Shown: positions 9,289 through 18,267, numbered from the stretch's first letter. The stretch is DNA of 64,000 bases from Bacillota bacterium (GCA_023415205.1 JAEZLR010000029.1:248001-312000), one strand, 5' to 3'. The notes: a model not told the origin generated them from the letters alone. Made by a program: numbers and translations.

Positions 9289-10449
9289 CTACAGGACAAT
9301 GATTTTGCTGCTTTTGATGGTTCCAACGCCTTCTTCTGCCCAGTGACCCTTCCCCGCCCGGAAGTAGGGTTCCTGCAGGAGGGCCGACACATAGGACGCC
9401 AAAATGGAACCCGGGATATAATTCAGAAGCGGAAGAATAAATTCATAGCCTTGGGGCGCTTCCGGAACGATTAATTCCAGAATATTCTCGTTAACACCAA
9501 AATCCTTCTGACTGCCGTTGGCAATGAAAAGAACGGGTCTTCCTATGCCTGCCGCCTGATGAAGGGTTTCCCCTATTCGGGTTCTATTATTATCATGCTT
9601 ATCGGCAATAACAATGGTACCGATGGTCTCCGGCGCATGGGCAAAGTAATGAACGTGGCACCAATCCTCGGAGTCACTAAATGCTGCCAGAACACCGGCC
9701 ACCTCTGCAAACTTTGCTCCGATGAACTGGGCCGTTGCGGCATGGATATCGTCTCCGATGGTATCAATGGCTCCATAGTCTTTCCAGGTAGCCGCCAGTT
9801 CAAACATTTTCTGATCAAGCTCAGGCAGGATGGCCTGATAGCTTCTGGTATATTCCCTGATAGCTTCGGCCAGCTTATCCATTGTTCCTGCTGGGCTGAT
9901 TCCTTTGACTTCTCCTAAATGCGCGGCAAACATCAGCAAGCCTGTCAGGGAGGCGAAATAGTTTCTCAGACCGGGATTGGGGTTGGGGAAGGTTGGGGTA
10001 TTGACAATGAGTGCATATTCCGCAACCTGAGCCGCACGGGAATCAGGGTTATTGGTCAGGGCCATGGTTGCATACCCATGCTTTCTCGCCCGGGACAAGG
10101 CTTCTTCAACCCGAGCCGGGCCACCGGAGGCACTGATGCCGATAACCAGAGTGCTTTGGCCTTCTTTTTCAGGGAAATCCAAAAAGCGGCTCACGTCTAT
10201 ACATCTTTCGACTGAGAACTTGCTGCCAAATTTTCCTGCAAAATGCTTGAATGCAGGAAGAACCGCTCGTCCTGCAAAGTAGGAATCCCCGCAGCCCGTC
10301 AGAATGATACTCCGGATATTTTTCAATCTTTCGCAGGGTATGGCTCCTTCTATCCCCTTACGGACTCCGGCAATCTGATCCTCACATAAATCGGGGAGAC
10401 TCATGCACTGATTACGTAATGGATTTTCGAAATCGCTTTTATTGATCAT
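9289..10449 (-). CDS. SIS-domain phosphosugar-binding protein 1
   Basis: 386 residues from the ATG at 10449, behind AGAAGGTGATATCC. Two SIS (sugar isomerase) halves can be traced: residues about 45-190, with TGCGDSYFAGRAV and the Ser-rich phosphosugar loop VIGISASGGPARVEEAL, and about 220-380 (GDDIHAATAQFIGAKFAEV, DSEDWCHVHYFAHAP). The layout matches the isomerase part of GlmS and AgaS-like sugar-phosphate isomerases/deaminases, without a glutaminase domain. It is a clear paralogue of the SIS gene at 11327-12517. It lies between YjbQ paralogues A and B in the operon. It probably isomerises or deaminates a phosphosugar made by the PfkB-like kinases; the substrate is not known. Confidence 0.85.
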   Translation of the reverse strand: MINKSDFENPLRNQCMSLPDLCEDQIAGVRKGIEGAIPCERLKNIRSIILTGCGDSYFAGRAVLPAFKHFAGKFGSKFSVERCIDVSRFLDFPEKEGQSTLVIGISASGGPARVEEALSRARKHGYATMALTNNPDSRAAQVAEYALIVNTPTFPNPNPGLRNYFASLTGLLMFAAHLGEVKGISPAGTMDKLAEAIREYTRSYQAILPELDQKMFELAATWKDYGAIDTIGDDIHAATAQFIGAKFAEVAGVLAAFSDSEDWCHVHYFAHAPETIGTIVIADKHDNNRTRIGETLHQAAGIGRPVLFIANGSQKDFGVNENILELIVPEAPQGYEFILPLLNYIPGSILASYVSALLQEPYFRAGKGHWAEEGVGTIKSSKIIVL

Positions 10450-10469
10450 GGATATCACCTTCTCTTTAC

Positions 10470-10874
10470 TTAATCTTTGCTGTAAACACAAACGTAATAG
10501 CTTCTTGGGCGTGGACCATCAAATTCTGCAAAGACAATGGCCTGTTCTTGCCCCAGGATTAACTCGCCTCCCTCAACAATGGCCGAGATCTGGCTGTTGG
10601 TGATTGCAGTTTTTACATGTCCGCCCGCATCTGAAGCAGTTTCTCTGTGCTTGAAGTCCACACGCGTGGGTACCATTCTTTCAATATCTGCCATAATATC
10701 CCGGCGGGCTGCCTCATCTTTGGCACTGACCACGAGGCCGGCTGTGGAATGGAGCATGGATACATGGCATATACCGTTCTTAATCTTACTTTCGGCGATT
10801 ACGGCCCTTACCTCGTCCGTCAAATCATGCATACCCATATATGTAGTCTGTAGGTTGATCTTCTTCAAATACAT
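10470..10874 (-). CDS. YjbQ/UPF0047 family protein, paralogue B
   Basis: 134 residues, ATG after TGAGGAGGTATATCA. It keeps the family motifs: LHSTAGL (His-containing motif), FKHRETASDAGGHVKTA (metal/anion site region) and GQEQAIVFAEFDGPRPR near the C-terminus. The family forms a small trimeric beta-barrel-like protein with a conserved His/Glu cluster; the natural reaction is unresolved. It lies 20 bp upstream of SIS gene 1 and 38 bp downstream of paralogue C. Retention of all conserved residues suggests an active enzyme, unlike copy A. Confidence 0.85.
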   Translation of the reverse strand: MYLKKINLQTTYMGMHDLTDEVRAVIAESKIKNGICHVSMLHSTAGLVVSAKDEAARRDIMADIERMVPTRVDFKHRETASDAGGHVKTAITNSQISAIVEGGELILGQEQAIVFAEFDGPRPRSYYVCVYSKD

Positions 10875-10912
10875 TGATATACCTCCTCATCTGCCTGTAA
10901 AGCAGATGCCTA

Positions 10913-11314
10913 TTAAGCTTCTACTATGTTGATGAAAACCTTTCTTGGCCGTGGGCCATCAAACTCAAGCAGGACAATACCTTGGGACGAGCCCAGAACC
11001 AATTTCCCATCTTGGATGATCAGCATCTTGGAGGTTCCAATGGAGGATGATTTGACATGACCCGATGCATCGTAGGGTGAATCCTGATGCTTATAGCTGA
11101 CTCGCGTAGGGAAATTCCGGTCAATTTCATCCATAAGGTCGTCCAAGCCGCGCTTATCCCAAAAGGAGGTTATAGCCAATGCCGCCGTGGTATGCGGCGC
11201 CGAGATGATGCAAAAACCTTCCTTCACACCACTCTGGGTAACAATCCTTTCAACATCTGCGGTAATGGACGGGTATCCCTTAAAAGCAGTGTTGACACTC
11301 AATTCGTATAGCAT
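10913..11314 (-). CDS. YjbQ/UPF0047 family protein, paralogue C
   Basis: 133 residues, ATG after GGAGGAATCAC. The family motifs are intact: APHTTAALAIT, YKHQDSPYDASGHVKSSSIG, and GSSQGIVLLEFDGPRPRKV. This is the most canonical of the three copies. It lies 12 bp downstream of SIS gene 2. Each SIS gene is thus followed by YjbQ genes (SIS2-C-B-SIS1-A), consistent with duplication of a SIS-YjbQ unit and functional pairing of the two protein types. Confidence 0.87.
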   Translation of the reverse strand: MLYELSVNTAFKGYPSITADVERIVTQSGVKEGFCIISAPHTTAALAITSFWDKRGLDDLMDEIDRNFPTRVSYKHQDSPYDASGHVKSSSIGTSKMLIIQDGKLVLGSSQGIVLLEFDGPRPRKVFINIVEA

Positions 11315-11326
11315 GTGATTCCTCCA

Positions 11327-12517
11327 TCATTCAAAGATTTCTACCTTGCTGGAAGCCATGGTAAGTACATTAGCATCGAAATATTTTACAGAGCGGTCAT
11401 AGATGTTGGTAAATGGGTCATAGGCATTAAAATATTTACGTCCGGCAAGGGTACAGCAATAGGAGGCAAGGAGAGCCGCTGGAGCATAGTCCATTAACGG
11501 GAGCAGCCATTCAAAGCCTGCCGGTGCCTCCGGAAGGGTACAGACGGTTACACCTTCAACAAACTGGGACTTATCTGCGTTGGTTATCACCAATACCGGG
11601 CGGCCTATTCTTTGGGCTGAGGCGATGGTTTCAACTGTACGGCTGAAGCTTGGGGAGTTTTTGTCAGCCATAACCACCGTTCCCACGGTTTGGGGATTGC
11701 GAATGAAAAAGTTAATATGGCACCAGTTCTCAGTGTCATCATATACTCCGCGGATACCTGTACATTCATAAAATTTTTCCAGACCAAACAAAGCGGAATA
11801 CAGCTCCGGCCCGTCACCTATAAAGTCAAACCGATCAAAGTCCTTCCAGGTTTGAGCCAGCTCAAACATTTGATCATCTATGGTTTCCAAGATGCTTTCA
11901 TAGCTGCGGACATAGCCGCTGATGGCTTCCCTCCACTCCTTTTCCGCTGTAGACGGTAGCACGCCTCTCACATGCCCCATACGCAGGGCAATGGCCGATA
12001 AGCCAAGAAGACTTGCAAAGTATGAGCGAAGTCCCGGGAAATCGTTCTCCATAGGGGGTGTATCCTGAAAGAACACTCGCTTGGCGGCTGATACGGCGGG
12101 AGACTGGGCCTTATTTGTCACCAGAATGGGCAGGGCCCCTACTCTCTTGGCCTTTTCTAGGGTTTCAACAATCCGAGCGGTGGAACCTCCTGCGCTGACA
12201 ACCAGTACCAGGGGACTGTTAGGTTCCCCTATGCCGATGTCTTCTTTGGGCGTAAAGCGGTTGAATTCAATCGTGTCCACGGCCTGGCATCCAAAAACAT
12301 CACAATATTTTTGTAGCACAGGGGCCATGACCGATGCAGCCGCATAGGAATCGCCACAGCCGGTGACCAAAATCTTCCGGGCATCAAATATCTCTGACAT
12401 GGACAAGACCCCTTGCAGCTTTTCCTTACAAAAGCTGCGATCAAGCTGGGTGTCCACCAGATGAGGCAGGCTGAAAACCTGATTTCGTAAAGGACTGTTG
12501 TATTTTGCTTTATCCAC
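11327..12517 (-). CDS. SIS-domain phosphosugar-binding protein 2
   Basis: 396 residues starting at GTG (12517) behind TTAGGAGGTAAGCTC. Two SIS halves: TGCGDSYAAASVMAP and VLVVSAGGSTARIVETLEKAKRVG in the first, and FIGDGPELYSALFGLEKFYE with DDTENWCHINFFIRNP in the second. The same NSPLRNQVFSLPHLVD N-terminus is found in SIS protein 1 (NPLRNQCMSLPDLCED), so the two are paralogues. Similar to AgaS/GlmS isomerase domains. It follows the PfkB-like kinase genes after a 121-bp gap that might hold an internal promoter. Probably a phosphosugar isomerase or deaminase; substrate unknown. Confidence 0.85.
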   Translation of the reverse strand: MDKAKYNSPLRNQVFSLPHLVDTQLDRSFCKEKLQGVLSMSEIFDARKILVTGCGDSYAAASVMAPVLQKYCDVFGCQAVDTIEFNRFTPKEDIGIGEPNSPLVLVVSAGGSTARIVETLEKAKRVGALPILVTNKAQSPAVSAAKRVFFQDTPPMENDFPGLRSYFASLLGLSAIALRMGHVRGVLPSTAEKEWREAISGYVRSYESILETIDDQMFELAQTWKDFDRFDFIGDGPELYSALFGLEKFYECTGIRGVYDDTENWCHINFFIRNPQTVGTVVMADKNSPSFSRTVETIASAQRIGRPVLVITNADKSQFVEGVTVCTLPEAPAGFEWLLPLMDYAPAALLASYCCTLAGRKYFNAYDPFTNIYDRSVKYFDANVLTMASSKVEIFE

Positions 12518-12638
12518 GAGCTTACCTCCTAAATAAATGGTTCAAATTATTTTCATCGTGCACTTAAGAAAAGGATCAAAAATAACCAATGATTTTTGTC
12601 CAATACAATGAGACTGGGGGGATATTTCTCTCGCCCTC

Positions 12639-13565
12639 CTAAATCTTTTCAAGATATAACTTCCTAAGATTATGGGCATGCTCCATGACTTCATCGGTGA
12701 ACAGCATATAAGGGCCATATTGGGCAGCGTTATAGCCTGCGGCGATATTGGCCATGATAACTACTTCCTTGAGTGAATAGCCTGCCACATGAGCATACAT
12801 GGCCGCTCCTGTAGAACAGTTGCCGCAGCCGGTAGGGTCCACCGACTTATCAATATCAATGGATGGACAAAACACTGCTGTAGTAGGCGAGACTGCGTAG
12901 GCCCCTTTTTTGCCTACCCTGAACAAGGTCATTTCTACAGGCATTTTCATGATTTCATTAATCAAGTCTTCTTCGTTCTGCTTTGGAATACCGAATAACC
13001 GGGAGGCTTCATCTGAATTAAGGGACCACATATCAGCATGGCCAATCACCTCTTTTACAGCTTTGAGCCAGCCCGTTCCATTTAAATGCTCGGGTATATT
13101 CTCCAATTCCCACATGAATTTAAAGGGATATTTCTCCTTCAAGCGGCCTATTTTCTGCCAATAAATCCTGTCCACATTCTGAGCCATGTATATCCCCTTA
13201 ATGTCAGGTGTCAAAGCCTCTTCAATGTCTTCAGGACGTGTTTTCAAATAGCCCAATAATTCAATGCCGAATCGGGACCTGAAGGAATAGGTGCCATCTA
13301 AATGATGCTTTAAAATATGCTGGGTGCAGTGCTCGGCGTCCACCTTTATGGAGGAGCATTCCAGGCCATTGGCTGCCATCCAGCTTCCATAGGTTTCAAC
13401 ATAATCTGCTCCAGCCCGGCATAGCAGCCTGCAATCCTTACTCCAAAGCCGGACACCGGTTAAGGCGAAGAACGCCGGCCCACCCATATGTATTTCTCCA
13501 AGAGTACCATCCGCCTGTTCAACAAAATCAGACATGATATTACCGCAGGTTAAATACTTAGTCAT
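12639..13565 (-). CDS. PfkB-family carbohydrate kinase-like protein 1
   Basis: 308 residues. The ribokinase/PfkB fold is indicated by the N-terminal MTKYLTCGNIMSDFV strand, the GGPAFFALTGVRLWS glycine motif and a C-terminal IDKSVDPTGCGNCSTGAAMYA. That last block is the PfkB anion-hole/active-site motif, normally DTxGAGD, where the final Asp is the catalytic base; here the position is Asn (GCGN). The neighbour has the same change, so it is not a sequencing slip. Either this is a subgroup with another base, or it binds rather than phosphorylates a sugar/nucleoside. It overlaps the upstream kinase gene by 8 bp, so translation is coupled. Confidence 0.82.
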   Translation of the reverse strand: MTKYLTCGNIMSDFVEQADGTLGEIHMGGPAFFALTGVRLWSKDCRLLCRAGADYVETYGSWMAANGLECSSIKVDAEHCTQHILKHHLDGTYSFRSRFGIELLGYLKTRPEDIEEALTPDIKGIYMAQNVDRIYWQKIGRLKEKYPFKFMWELENIPEHLNGTGWLKAVKEVIGHADMWSLNSDEASRLFGIPKQNEEDLINEIMKMPVEMTLFRVGKKGAYAVSPTTAVFCPSIDIDKSVDPTGCGNCSTGAAMYAHVAGYSLKEVVIMANIAAGYNAAQYGPYMLFTDEVMEHAHNLRKLYLEKI

Positions 13566-14511
13566 GGCCTACCCCCAAATGAACATACTCTGTATATAGC
13601 TGTTCCGCCTGCTTATAAGCAAATTCCCTAACGGCGTAAAAATCCGGAATAACTCCAAACTGCCGTATATTCAATCCCGAGGCTACATTGGCCATTATCC
13701 CCACCATCAAGGGATCCTTGCCCTCACAGAATGCGTAAAGTGCTGATCCAGTCGAGGTATTTCCACACCCTGTGGGATCGATCTCTTTATCCGTGGGCGC
13801 ACTGGGTACAAAATAAACCTTCTCCTTGCTCAGTGTATAAAGACCTTTTTTCCCAACCCGGAAAAGCGTCATTGCTACAGGCATTTGCTTTAAGTGCTCA
13901 ATACACTCATCCTCGGTTTTCACATCAAAAAGCGTTTTTGCTTCATTGAGATTGATGGAGAAAATGTCTACCGACTCCATAGCCGAAAGAACCTGGGGGA
14001 GAAATTTCTTGTGGGAGCTGGGCTCCTCTATCTCCCACATCACCTTAAAGCCATCTCTTTTCTTGAAGGCCTTCAGCTTTCGCCAGAACACCGTGTCACA
14101 ATTCTGTGCCAGATAGATCCCCTTGACCTTTTTCCCTTCAGTAAATTGCGCAATTTCCTCAGGGCTCGTTTTCATATAGCCAAGATCCTGATGCCAATCA
14201 CTTCTATAATGCTTGATCGTACTATCGCTCTGGTAGGTCCCGTCCTCGTTGTAGAGGAGGAAGGAATGGTTGCTGACATCACACTTTACTTTAATTCCGT
14301 CAGTAATGACGTTGTTGCGCTTGATCCAGGGCTCAAATATGGCCAAAGAATCCTCCCCCACATTGCTCACCTGTATGACGCTGTCCGTCCAAACACGGAC
14401 ACCGCTATAGGCAAACGTGGCCGGGCCACCGATATGACTGGTGTTGCTGGTGGTTCCATCTGCAAAACGTACCTCATCAATCATAACGTTTCCTGCTACT
14501 ACATAATCCAT
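13558..14511 (-). CDS. PfkB-family carbohydrate kinase-like protein 2
   Basis: 317 residues, start ATG after AGTAGGGGTTTTGTT. Paralogue of the downstream gene along its whole length (MDYVVAGNVMIDEVRF, IGGPATFAYSGVRVWTD, MTLFRVGKKGLYTLS). The active-site block is DPTGCGNTSTGSALYA, again with Asn in place of the usual catalytic Asp. In PfkB proteins the substrate pocket is near the N-terminal GG motif and ATP binds near the C-terminal motif. It lies 20 bp downstream of the ABC permease, which suggests action on the imported compound. Two tandem kinases may form a heterodimer or act on different intermediates (inference). Confidence 0.82.
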   Translation of the reverse strand: MDYVVAGNVMIDEVRFADGTTSNTSHIGGPATFAYSGVRVWTDSVIQVSNVGEDSLAIFEPWIKRNNVITDGIKVKCDVSNHSFLLYNEDGTYQSDSTIKHYRSDWHQDLGYMKTSPEEIAQFTEGKKVKGIYLAQNCDTVFWRKLKAFKKRDGFKVMWEIEEPSSHKKFLPQVLSAMESVDIFSINLNEAKTLFDVKTEDECIEHLKQMPVAMTLFRVGKKGLYTLSKEKVYFVPSAPTDKEIDPTGCGNTSTGSALYAFCEGKDPLMVGIMANVASGLNIRQFGVIPDFYAVREFAYKQAEQLYTEYVHLGVGHD

Positions 14512-14531
14512 AACAAAACCCCTACTGCATC

Positions 14532-15461
14532 TTATTTCCCTAGCTGTTTCAACCGGGCTTTTTTATTTTGAATAATTGAGAGAATGACCAAGCCGATAAC
14601 CGTTGACAGATAGGGTATCATCTGCACTAACTGGAATCTGAAGTTCAGTGTCTGCAAGGCTATGGACAGAGCATCGGTAAGACCAAAGAACACAGAGGAC
14701 AGCACCGTCAGAAGAACATTACCATTGGCCAGGTTAGTGGCTGAAATTCCGATGAATCCTCGTCCTGCAGTCATGTTCTGTGCCCAATAGGACAGATAGC
14801 CCATAGACATAAAAGCACCGCCCAGCGCAGCAAACACACCCGAATAGATAAAGGCGCTGAACTTGACTCTCTTGACGTTAATACCTACAGAAGCCGCGGC
14901 GTTGGGGTTAAAACCGATGGCACGGATTCTAAGTCCTGTTTTGGTACGGAAAACAAAAACCCAGGTAAGGAAAGCGATAAGAAAAGCAACGTAGGTGAGC
15001 GCATTATGCCCCGACAAAATGCCTCCCAATACGGGAATGTCCTTGAGCAAAGGGATGTCCCAATTGGGGAACACAAAGCTGTTCAGGCCTTGGGTACTGC
15101 TTTTCGTATTGGTCAGGGCAAACAGAACATAGATGGTTCCGCCCATGGCCAGCTGATTTAATGAAATACCTGTCAGCATCATATCTGCATCAATGATAAT
15201 ATTCATATATCCCATGATCAGAGAGATGAGGACGCCTCCGATGATAGCTCCGAGAACACCGCCCCAAAGACTCTGAGTCCAAGCACTAAATAATACCCCA
15301 ATTAAGCTGGAAGAGAGCAGAATGCCTTCCAAGGCCATATTTATCTGGCCGCCATGCTTTGAAATCAGTGCCCCCATGGCGCAATAAATCAGTGGTGTGG
15401 ACATACGAATGACCGAGAAGCCAAACCCGATCAGGTAATCAAGCGTTAAAAATGATCCCAT
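14532..15461 (-). CDS. ABC transporter permease, BMP/nucleoside type (second permease)
   Basis: 309 residues with about eight to ten hydrophobic segments and the typical BPD_transp_2 start (MGSFLTLDYLIGFGFSVIRMSTPLIYCAMGALIS KHGGQINMALEGIL split across TM1-2). ISKHGGQINMALEG is the signature found in YufQ/RnsC-like permeases of nucleoside importers. RAIGFNPNAAASVGINVKRVK is the conserved cytoplasmic coupling loop. Start ATG after GGAGAGGTGAATC. It lies 15 bp downstream of the partner permease. With the ATPase and BMP protein it forms a complete importer. Nucleosides are the known substrates of the best-studied relatives, but sugar ligands cannot be excluded. Confidence 0.9.
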   Translation of the reverse strand: MGSFLTLDYLIGFGFSVIRMSTPLIYCAMGALISKHGGQINMALEGILLSSSLIGVLFSAWTQSLWGGVLGAIIGGVLISLIMGYMNIIIDADMMLTGISLNQLAMGGTIYVLFALTNTKSSTQGLNSFVFPNWDIPLLKDIPVLGGILSGHNALTYVAFLIAFLTWVFVFRTKTGLRIRAIGFNPNAAASVGINVKRVKFSAFIYSGVFAALGGAFMSMGYLSYWAQNMTAGRGFIGISATNLANGNVLLTVLSSVFFGLTDALSIALQTLNFRFQLVQMIPYLSTVIGLVILSIIQNKKARLKQLGK

Positions 15462-15476
15462 GATTCACCTCTCCTT

Positions 15477-16577
15477 TCATTTCAAAGTACTGCGAGCCGC
15501 AGCTTTTAAGAGCTCTTCCTGCTTTGCCACCTTAACAATGGCCTTTTGACGGTAGGAAGAAAGGAAGCTGCCCGCTGCGACAAGCATGATGATAATGGAT
15601 TGTATGACCTGAACAAATTCAAGGGGAACATCGGTGGTCTGACCAACGATATCCGCACCGATTCGAATATAGGCCAATACAAAAGCAACAACAGGAATGA
15701 GGAGAGGATTGCCTTTTGCCATAAGTGCCAGAGACATACCGTCGAAGCCATAGCCTGTTTGAGCCAGCCAGATGAAACGATCGTACTTGCCCAGGGTTTC
15801 TATGGTTCCACCGATTCCAGCGGCAGCACCACCGATGCACTGTGCCAGAATAGTGATAAAAACAACACTTACTCCCGAATACTTTGCAAAATTAGGATTC
15901 TTGCCCACAAGCCTCATTTGATAGCCCAGTTTGGTTCTGTATAAGAACCAGTAAGCAAAAATAATCAATCCGATGGCCACAAATAGACCCGTGTGAACGT
16001 AGGTGCGCTTAATAAAGGAGGTGAGCCTTGCCGCATCAGGTATGGCATCAGAGCCTACAAAGGTTTTCTTTTCGTCGCGCATCCAATAGTAGAGGATGTA
16101 TATTCCCGCAAAAGTTAGAACATAGTTGAGCATGATGGTGACAACAACGATATTAGTCTTCCACTTAGCTTCAAGGGCTGCCGGAACGGCTCCGCACAAG
16201 GCGCCAACCAAAGCACCGATAACAATCAGTACGATGGGGAATACCACCGGCGGGAGATTGGGGGTGAGCTGAGTGGCAACAAAGGTGATAAAGGAGGCTG
16301 CAAGGAACAGGGCTCCCTCACCGATTAGATTGAACTTGGAAACCGATAGCATAAAGCACATTCCGACCCCTGTACACATGACCGGAATCATGTATTCAAT
16401 CATAGTTCCAATACGACGAATGCCATCAAAGGGCTTGAACATGTAAATAGAAATGGTCCGAATAGGGTCATCGCTGATGAAAACAATGCAGAGCAGCGAT
16501 AATATAAAGCCTATCAATATGGCGATAACGGTTCGGATTAAGTCAAAATACTTAATGATTAATTTATTTAACTTCAT
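15477..16577 (-). CDS. ABC transporter permease, BMP/nucleoside type (first permease)
   Basis: 366 residues with multiple membrane segments (IRTVIAILIGFILSLLCIVF, MIPVMCTGVGMCFMLSVSKFNLIGEGALFL). The FNLIGEGALF motif and the loop MRLVGKNPNFAKYSGVSV match YufP/RnsD-like permeases; family length is about 350. It starts within the stop codon of the ATPase gene (ATGA overlap), with CGAGGTCGCTATT as ribosome binding site, so the two are translationally coupled. Forms a heterodimeric channel with the permease encoded just downstream. Confidence 0.9.
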   Translation of the reverse strand: MKLNKLIIKYFDLIRTVIAILIGFILSLLCIVFISDDPIRTISIYMFKPFDGIRRIGTMIEYMIPVMCTGVGMCFMLSVSKFNLIGEGALFLAASFITFVATQLTPNLPPVVFPIVLIVIGALVGALCGAVPAALEAKWKTNIVVVTIMLNYVLTFAGIYILYYWMRDEKKTFVGSDAIPDAARLTSFIKRTYVHTGLFVAIGLIIFAYWFLYRTKLGYQMRLVGKNPNFAKYSGVSVVFITILAQCIGGAAAGIGGTIETLGKYDRFIWLAQTGYGFDGMSLALMAKGNPLLIPVVAFVLAYIRIGADIVGQTTDVPLEFVQVIQSIIIMLVAAGSFLSSYRQKAIVKVAKQEELLKAAARSTLK

Positions 16578-18130
16578 AATAGCGACCTCGTTATTTCCTC
16601 CGGAGCCATTTCCTTCAGCCCCAGCATATATTCGCCAAGCTCGTCCTCCGTCACCTTTGAAGCATCTTCAAAGTAAGCCACTATCTTTCCCTCACTCATA
16701 ACAATGAGGCTGTCGGAAACCTCCATGACTTCATTTAAGTCTGCGGAAACCAAAAGAACGGAAAGGTTGTTCTGGCGCGTCAGCTCAATCAATTTCCTCC
16801 GGATAAATTCAGTTGCCCCTACGTCAATGCCTCGGGTAGGCTGGTTGGCAACAATAATGTCCGCACCGCTGGTGAACTCCCGGGCGACAACAACCTTTTG
16901 GATATTACCTCCGGAAAGCTCCCGCACTAGGTCGTCCGGCCCATTGCACTTAATGTTAAATTCCTCAATATATTGTGTGACAATCTTGTTGATTTCTTTT
17001 CGCTTGAGCATAACCTTACCTGAAAAGTCCTTTTTAAAGAACCGATCAGAGATGAGATTTTCGGCTATGGTGGACAAGGGCGAGCATCCAAAAGTCATGC
17101 GATCCTCGGAGATGTTGGCAATGCCTAATTCACGCAGTTGTTTGATGGTCATACCCCGAATGCTTTTGCCCTTAATGGCAATCTCACCGCGAGTAATCGT
17201 ACGAAGTCCTGTTAAAATCTCACACAACTCATTCTGTCCATTGCCCTCAACACCGGCAATTCCCAATATTTTGCCGCGCCTAAGTGAAAAGGAGACATCC
17301 GTTAAGAGATTTTTCCCAAAGGAATTGGTGTAAGACAGGTGCTCAATGCGACCCACCTCTTCCCCTACATTGGCTTGATCTTTTTCGATATTCAGAAAAA
17401 CGTCACGCCCCACCATCATGTTGGACAGCTCCTGAGGAGTATAATCCTTCACGCTGCCACTTCCGATAACCCTGCCCCTTCGCAGAACGGTAAAGCGGTC
17501 ACAAAGCTCCTTAACCTCATTGAGCTTGTGAGAGATAAAAATGATGGTATGCCCCGACGCTCTTAAGTTTTTAAGCTCAACAAATAGCTCCCGGGTCTCT
17601 TGAGGGGTAAGCACTGCAGTAGGTTCATCAAGAACCAGAATTTCAGCGCCTCTCAGCAGAGCCTTGAGTATTTCAATTTTTTGTTTGGTGGCAACTGATA
17701 CATCCCCCACAAGAGCCGTAGGATCAACCTTTAGGTTATATTTCTCTGATAGCTCCCGGGTAATCTGAAAAGCTTTATTTTTATCAAAAAAAGTACCTGA
17801 CTTTGTCGGTTCGCTGCCCAATACGATGTTCTCTGCAACAGTGAGTTCATCAACCAGCATAAAGTGCTGATGAACCATTCCGACACCATGGTTAATGGCA
17901 TCCAGGGCGCCTTTAAATTTCATTTCCTTGCCCTTGATAAAAATCTTACCTTCTGTCGCATCCTCAAAACCAAACAGAATTTTCATCAGGGTTGTTTTGC
18001 CTGCCCCGTTTTCTCCCATCAGGGCATGAATCTCGCTTTTTGTACAATCAAAAGTAACCTCATGGTTTGCTATAAAGCCATTTGAATATACTTTTGTAAT
18101 TTTATCCATTAATAATATTTGTTCAGGCAT
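16574..18130 (-). CDS. ABC transporter ATP-binding protein, double domain
   Basis: About 518 residues. The ATG at 18130 (GGTGA four bases upstream) is favoured over one seven codons further up. Two ABC domains are fused, as in MglA/RbsA/YufO. The first has Walker A GENGAGKTTLMKIL and Walker B ILVLDEPTAVLTP with a degenerate signature (VSVATKQKIEIL). The second has a degenerate Walker A (GVEGNGQNELCEIL) but a good signature LSGGNIQKVVVAREF and D-loop. One competent site per pair is normal for this family. It powers uptake with the two downstream permeases and the BMP binding protein upstream. A hairpin between the BMP gene and this one probably lowers its expression relative to the binding protein. 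Confidence 0.92.
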   Translation of the reverse strand: MPEQILLMDKITKVYSNGFIANHEVTFDCTKSEIHALMGENGAGKTTLMKILFGFEDATEGKIFIKGKEMKFKGALDAINHGVGMVHQHFMLVDELTVAENIVLGSEPTKSGTFFDKNKAFQITRELSEKYNLKVDPTALVGDVSVATKQKIEILKALLRGAEILVLDEPTAVLTPQETRELFVELKNLRASGHTIIFISHKLNEVKELCDRFTVLRRGRVIGSGSVKDYTPQELSNMMVGRDVFLNIEKDQANVGEEVGRIEHLSYTNSFGKNLLTDVSFSLRRGKILGIAGVEGNGQNELCEILTGLRTITRGEIAIKGKSIRGMTIKQLRELGIANISEDRMTFGCSPLSTIAENLISDRFFKKDFSGKVMLKRKEINKIVTQYIEEFNIKCNGPDDLVRELSGGNIQKVVVAREFTSGADIIVANQPTRGIDVGATEFIRRKLIELTRQNNLSVLLVSADLNEVMEVSDSLIVMSEGKIVAYFEDASKVTEDELGEYMLGLKEMAPEEITRSLL

Positions 18131-18224
18131 TACTTCACCGTCCCAATTCATTGAATAAGTTCCAGAACAATGTTCCTGACATGAATCATGTGGCTAACCT
18201 TTAAAATAGGACTCATAGAATAAA

Positions 18225-18267
18225 GACAATGGTCAACCAGAGTCAATGGCTCCAGTTGACCATTGTC
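18225..18267 (-). terminator. Intra-operon hairpin between binding protein and ATPase genes
   Basis: Perfect 13-bp inverted repeat GACAATGGTCAAC / GTTGACCATTGTC with a 17-nt loop, followed in the minus direction by TTTATT. It lies downstream of the BMP gene and upstream of the ATPase gene, where ABC operons often have a partial terminator or 3'-end stabilising hairpin. Confidence 0.65.

Noticed and set aside
8840..11314. Thiamine biosynthesis locus because of YjbQ
   Set aside because: No thiamine gene and no THI-box-like leader are visible, and the thiamine-phosphate synthase activity of YjbQ is known only as a weak side activity.
13894..14571. 225-codon frame antisense to the PfkB-like gene
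   Set aside because: Shadow of the kinase reading frame; its composition is not protein-like and no start signal is present.
16704..17333. 209-codon frame antisense to the ABC ATPase
   Set aside because: Shadow frame; the ATPase motifs on the minus strand are unambiguous.
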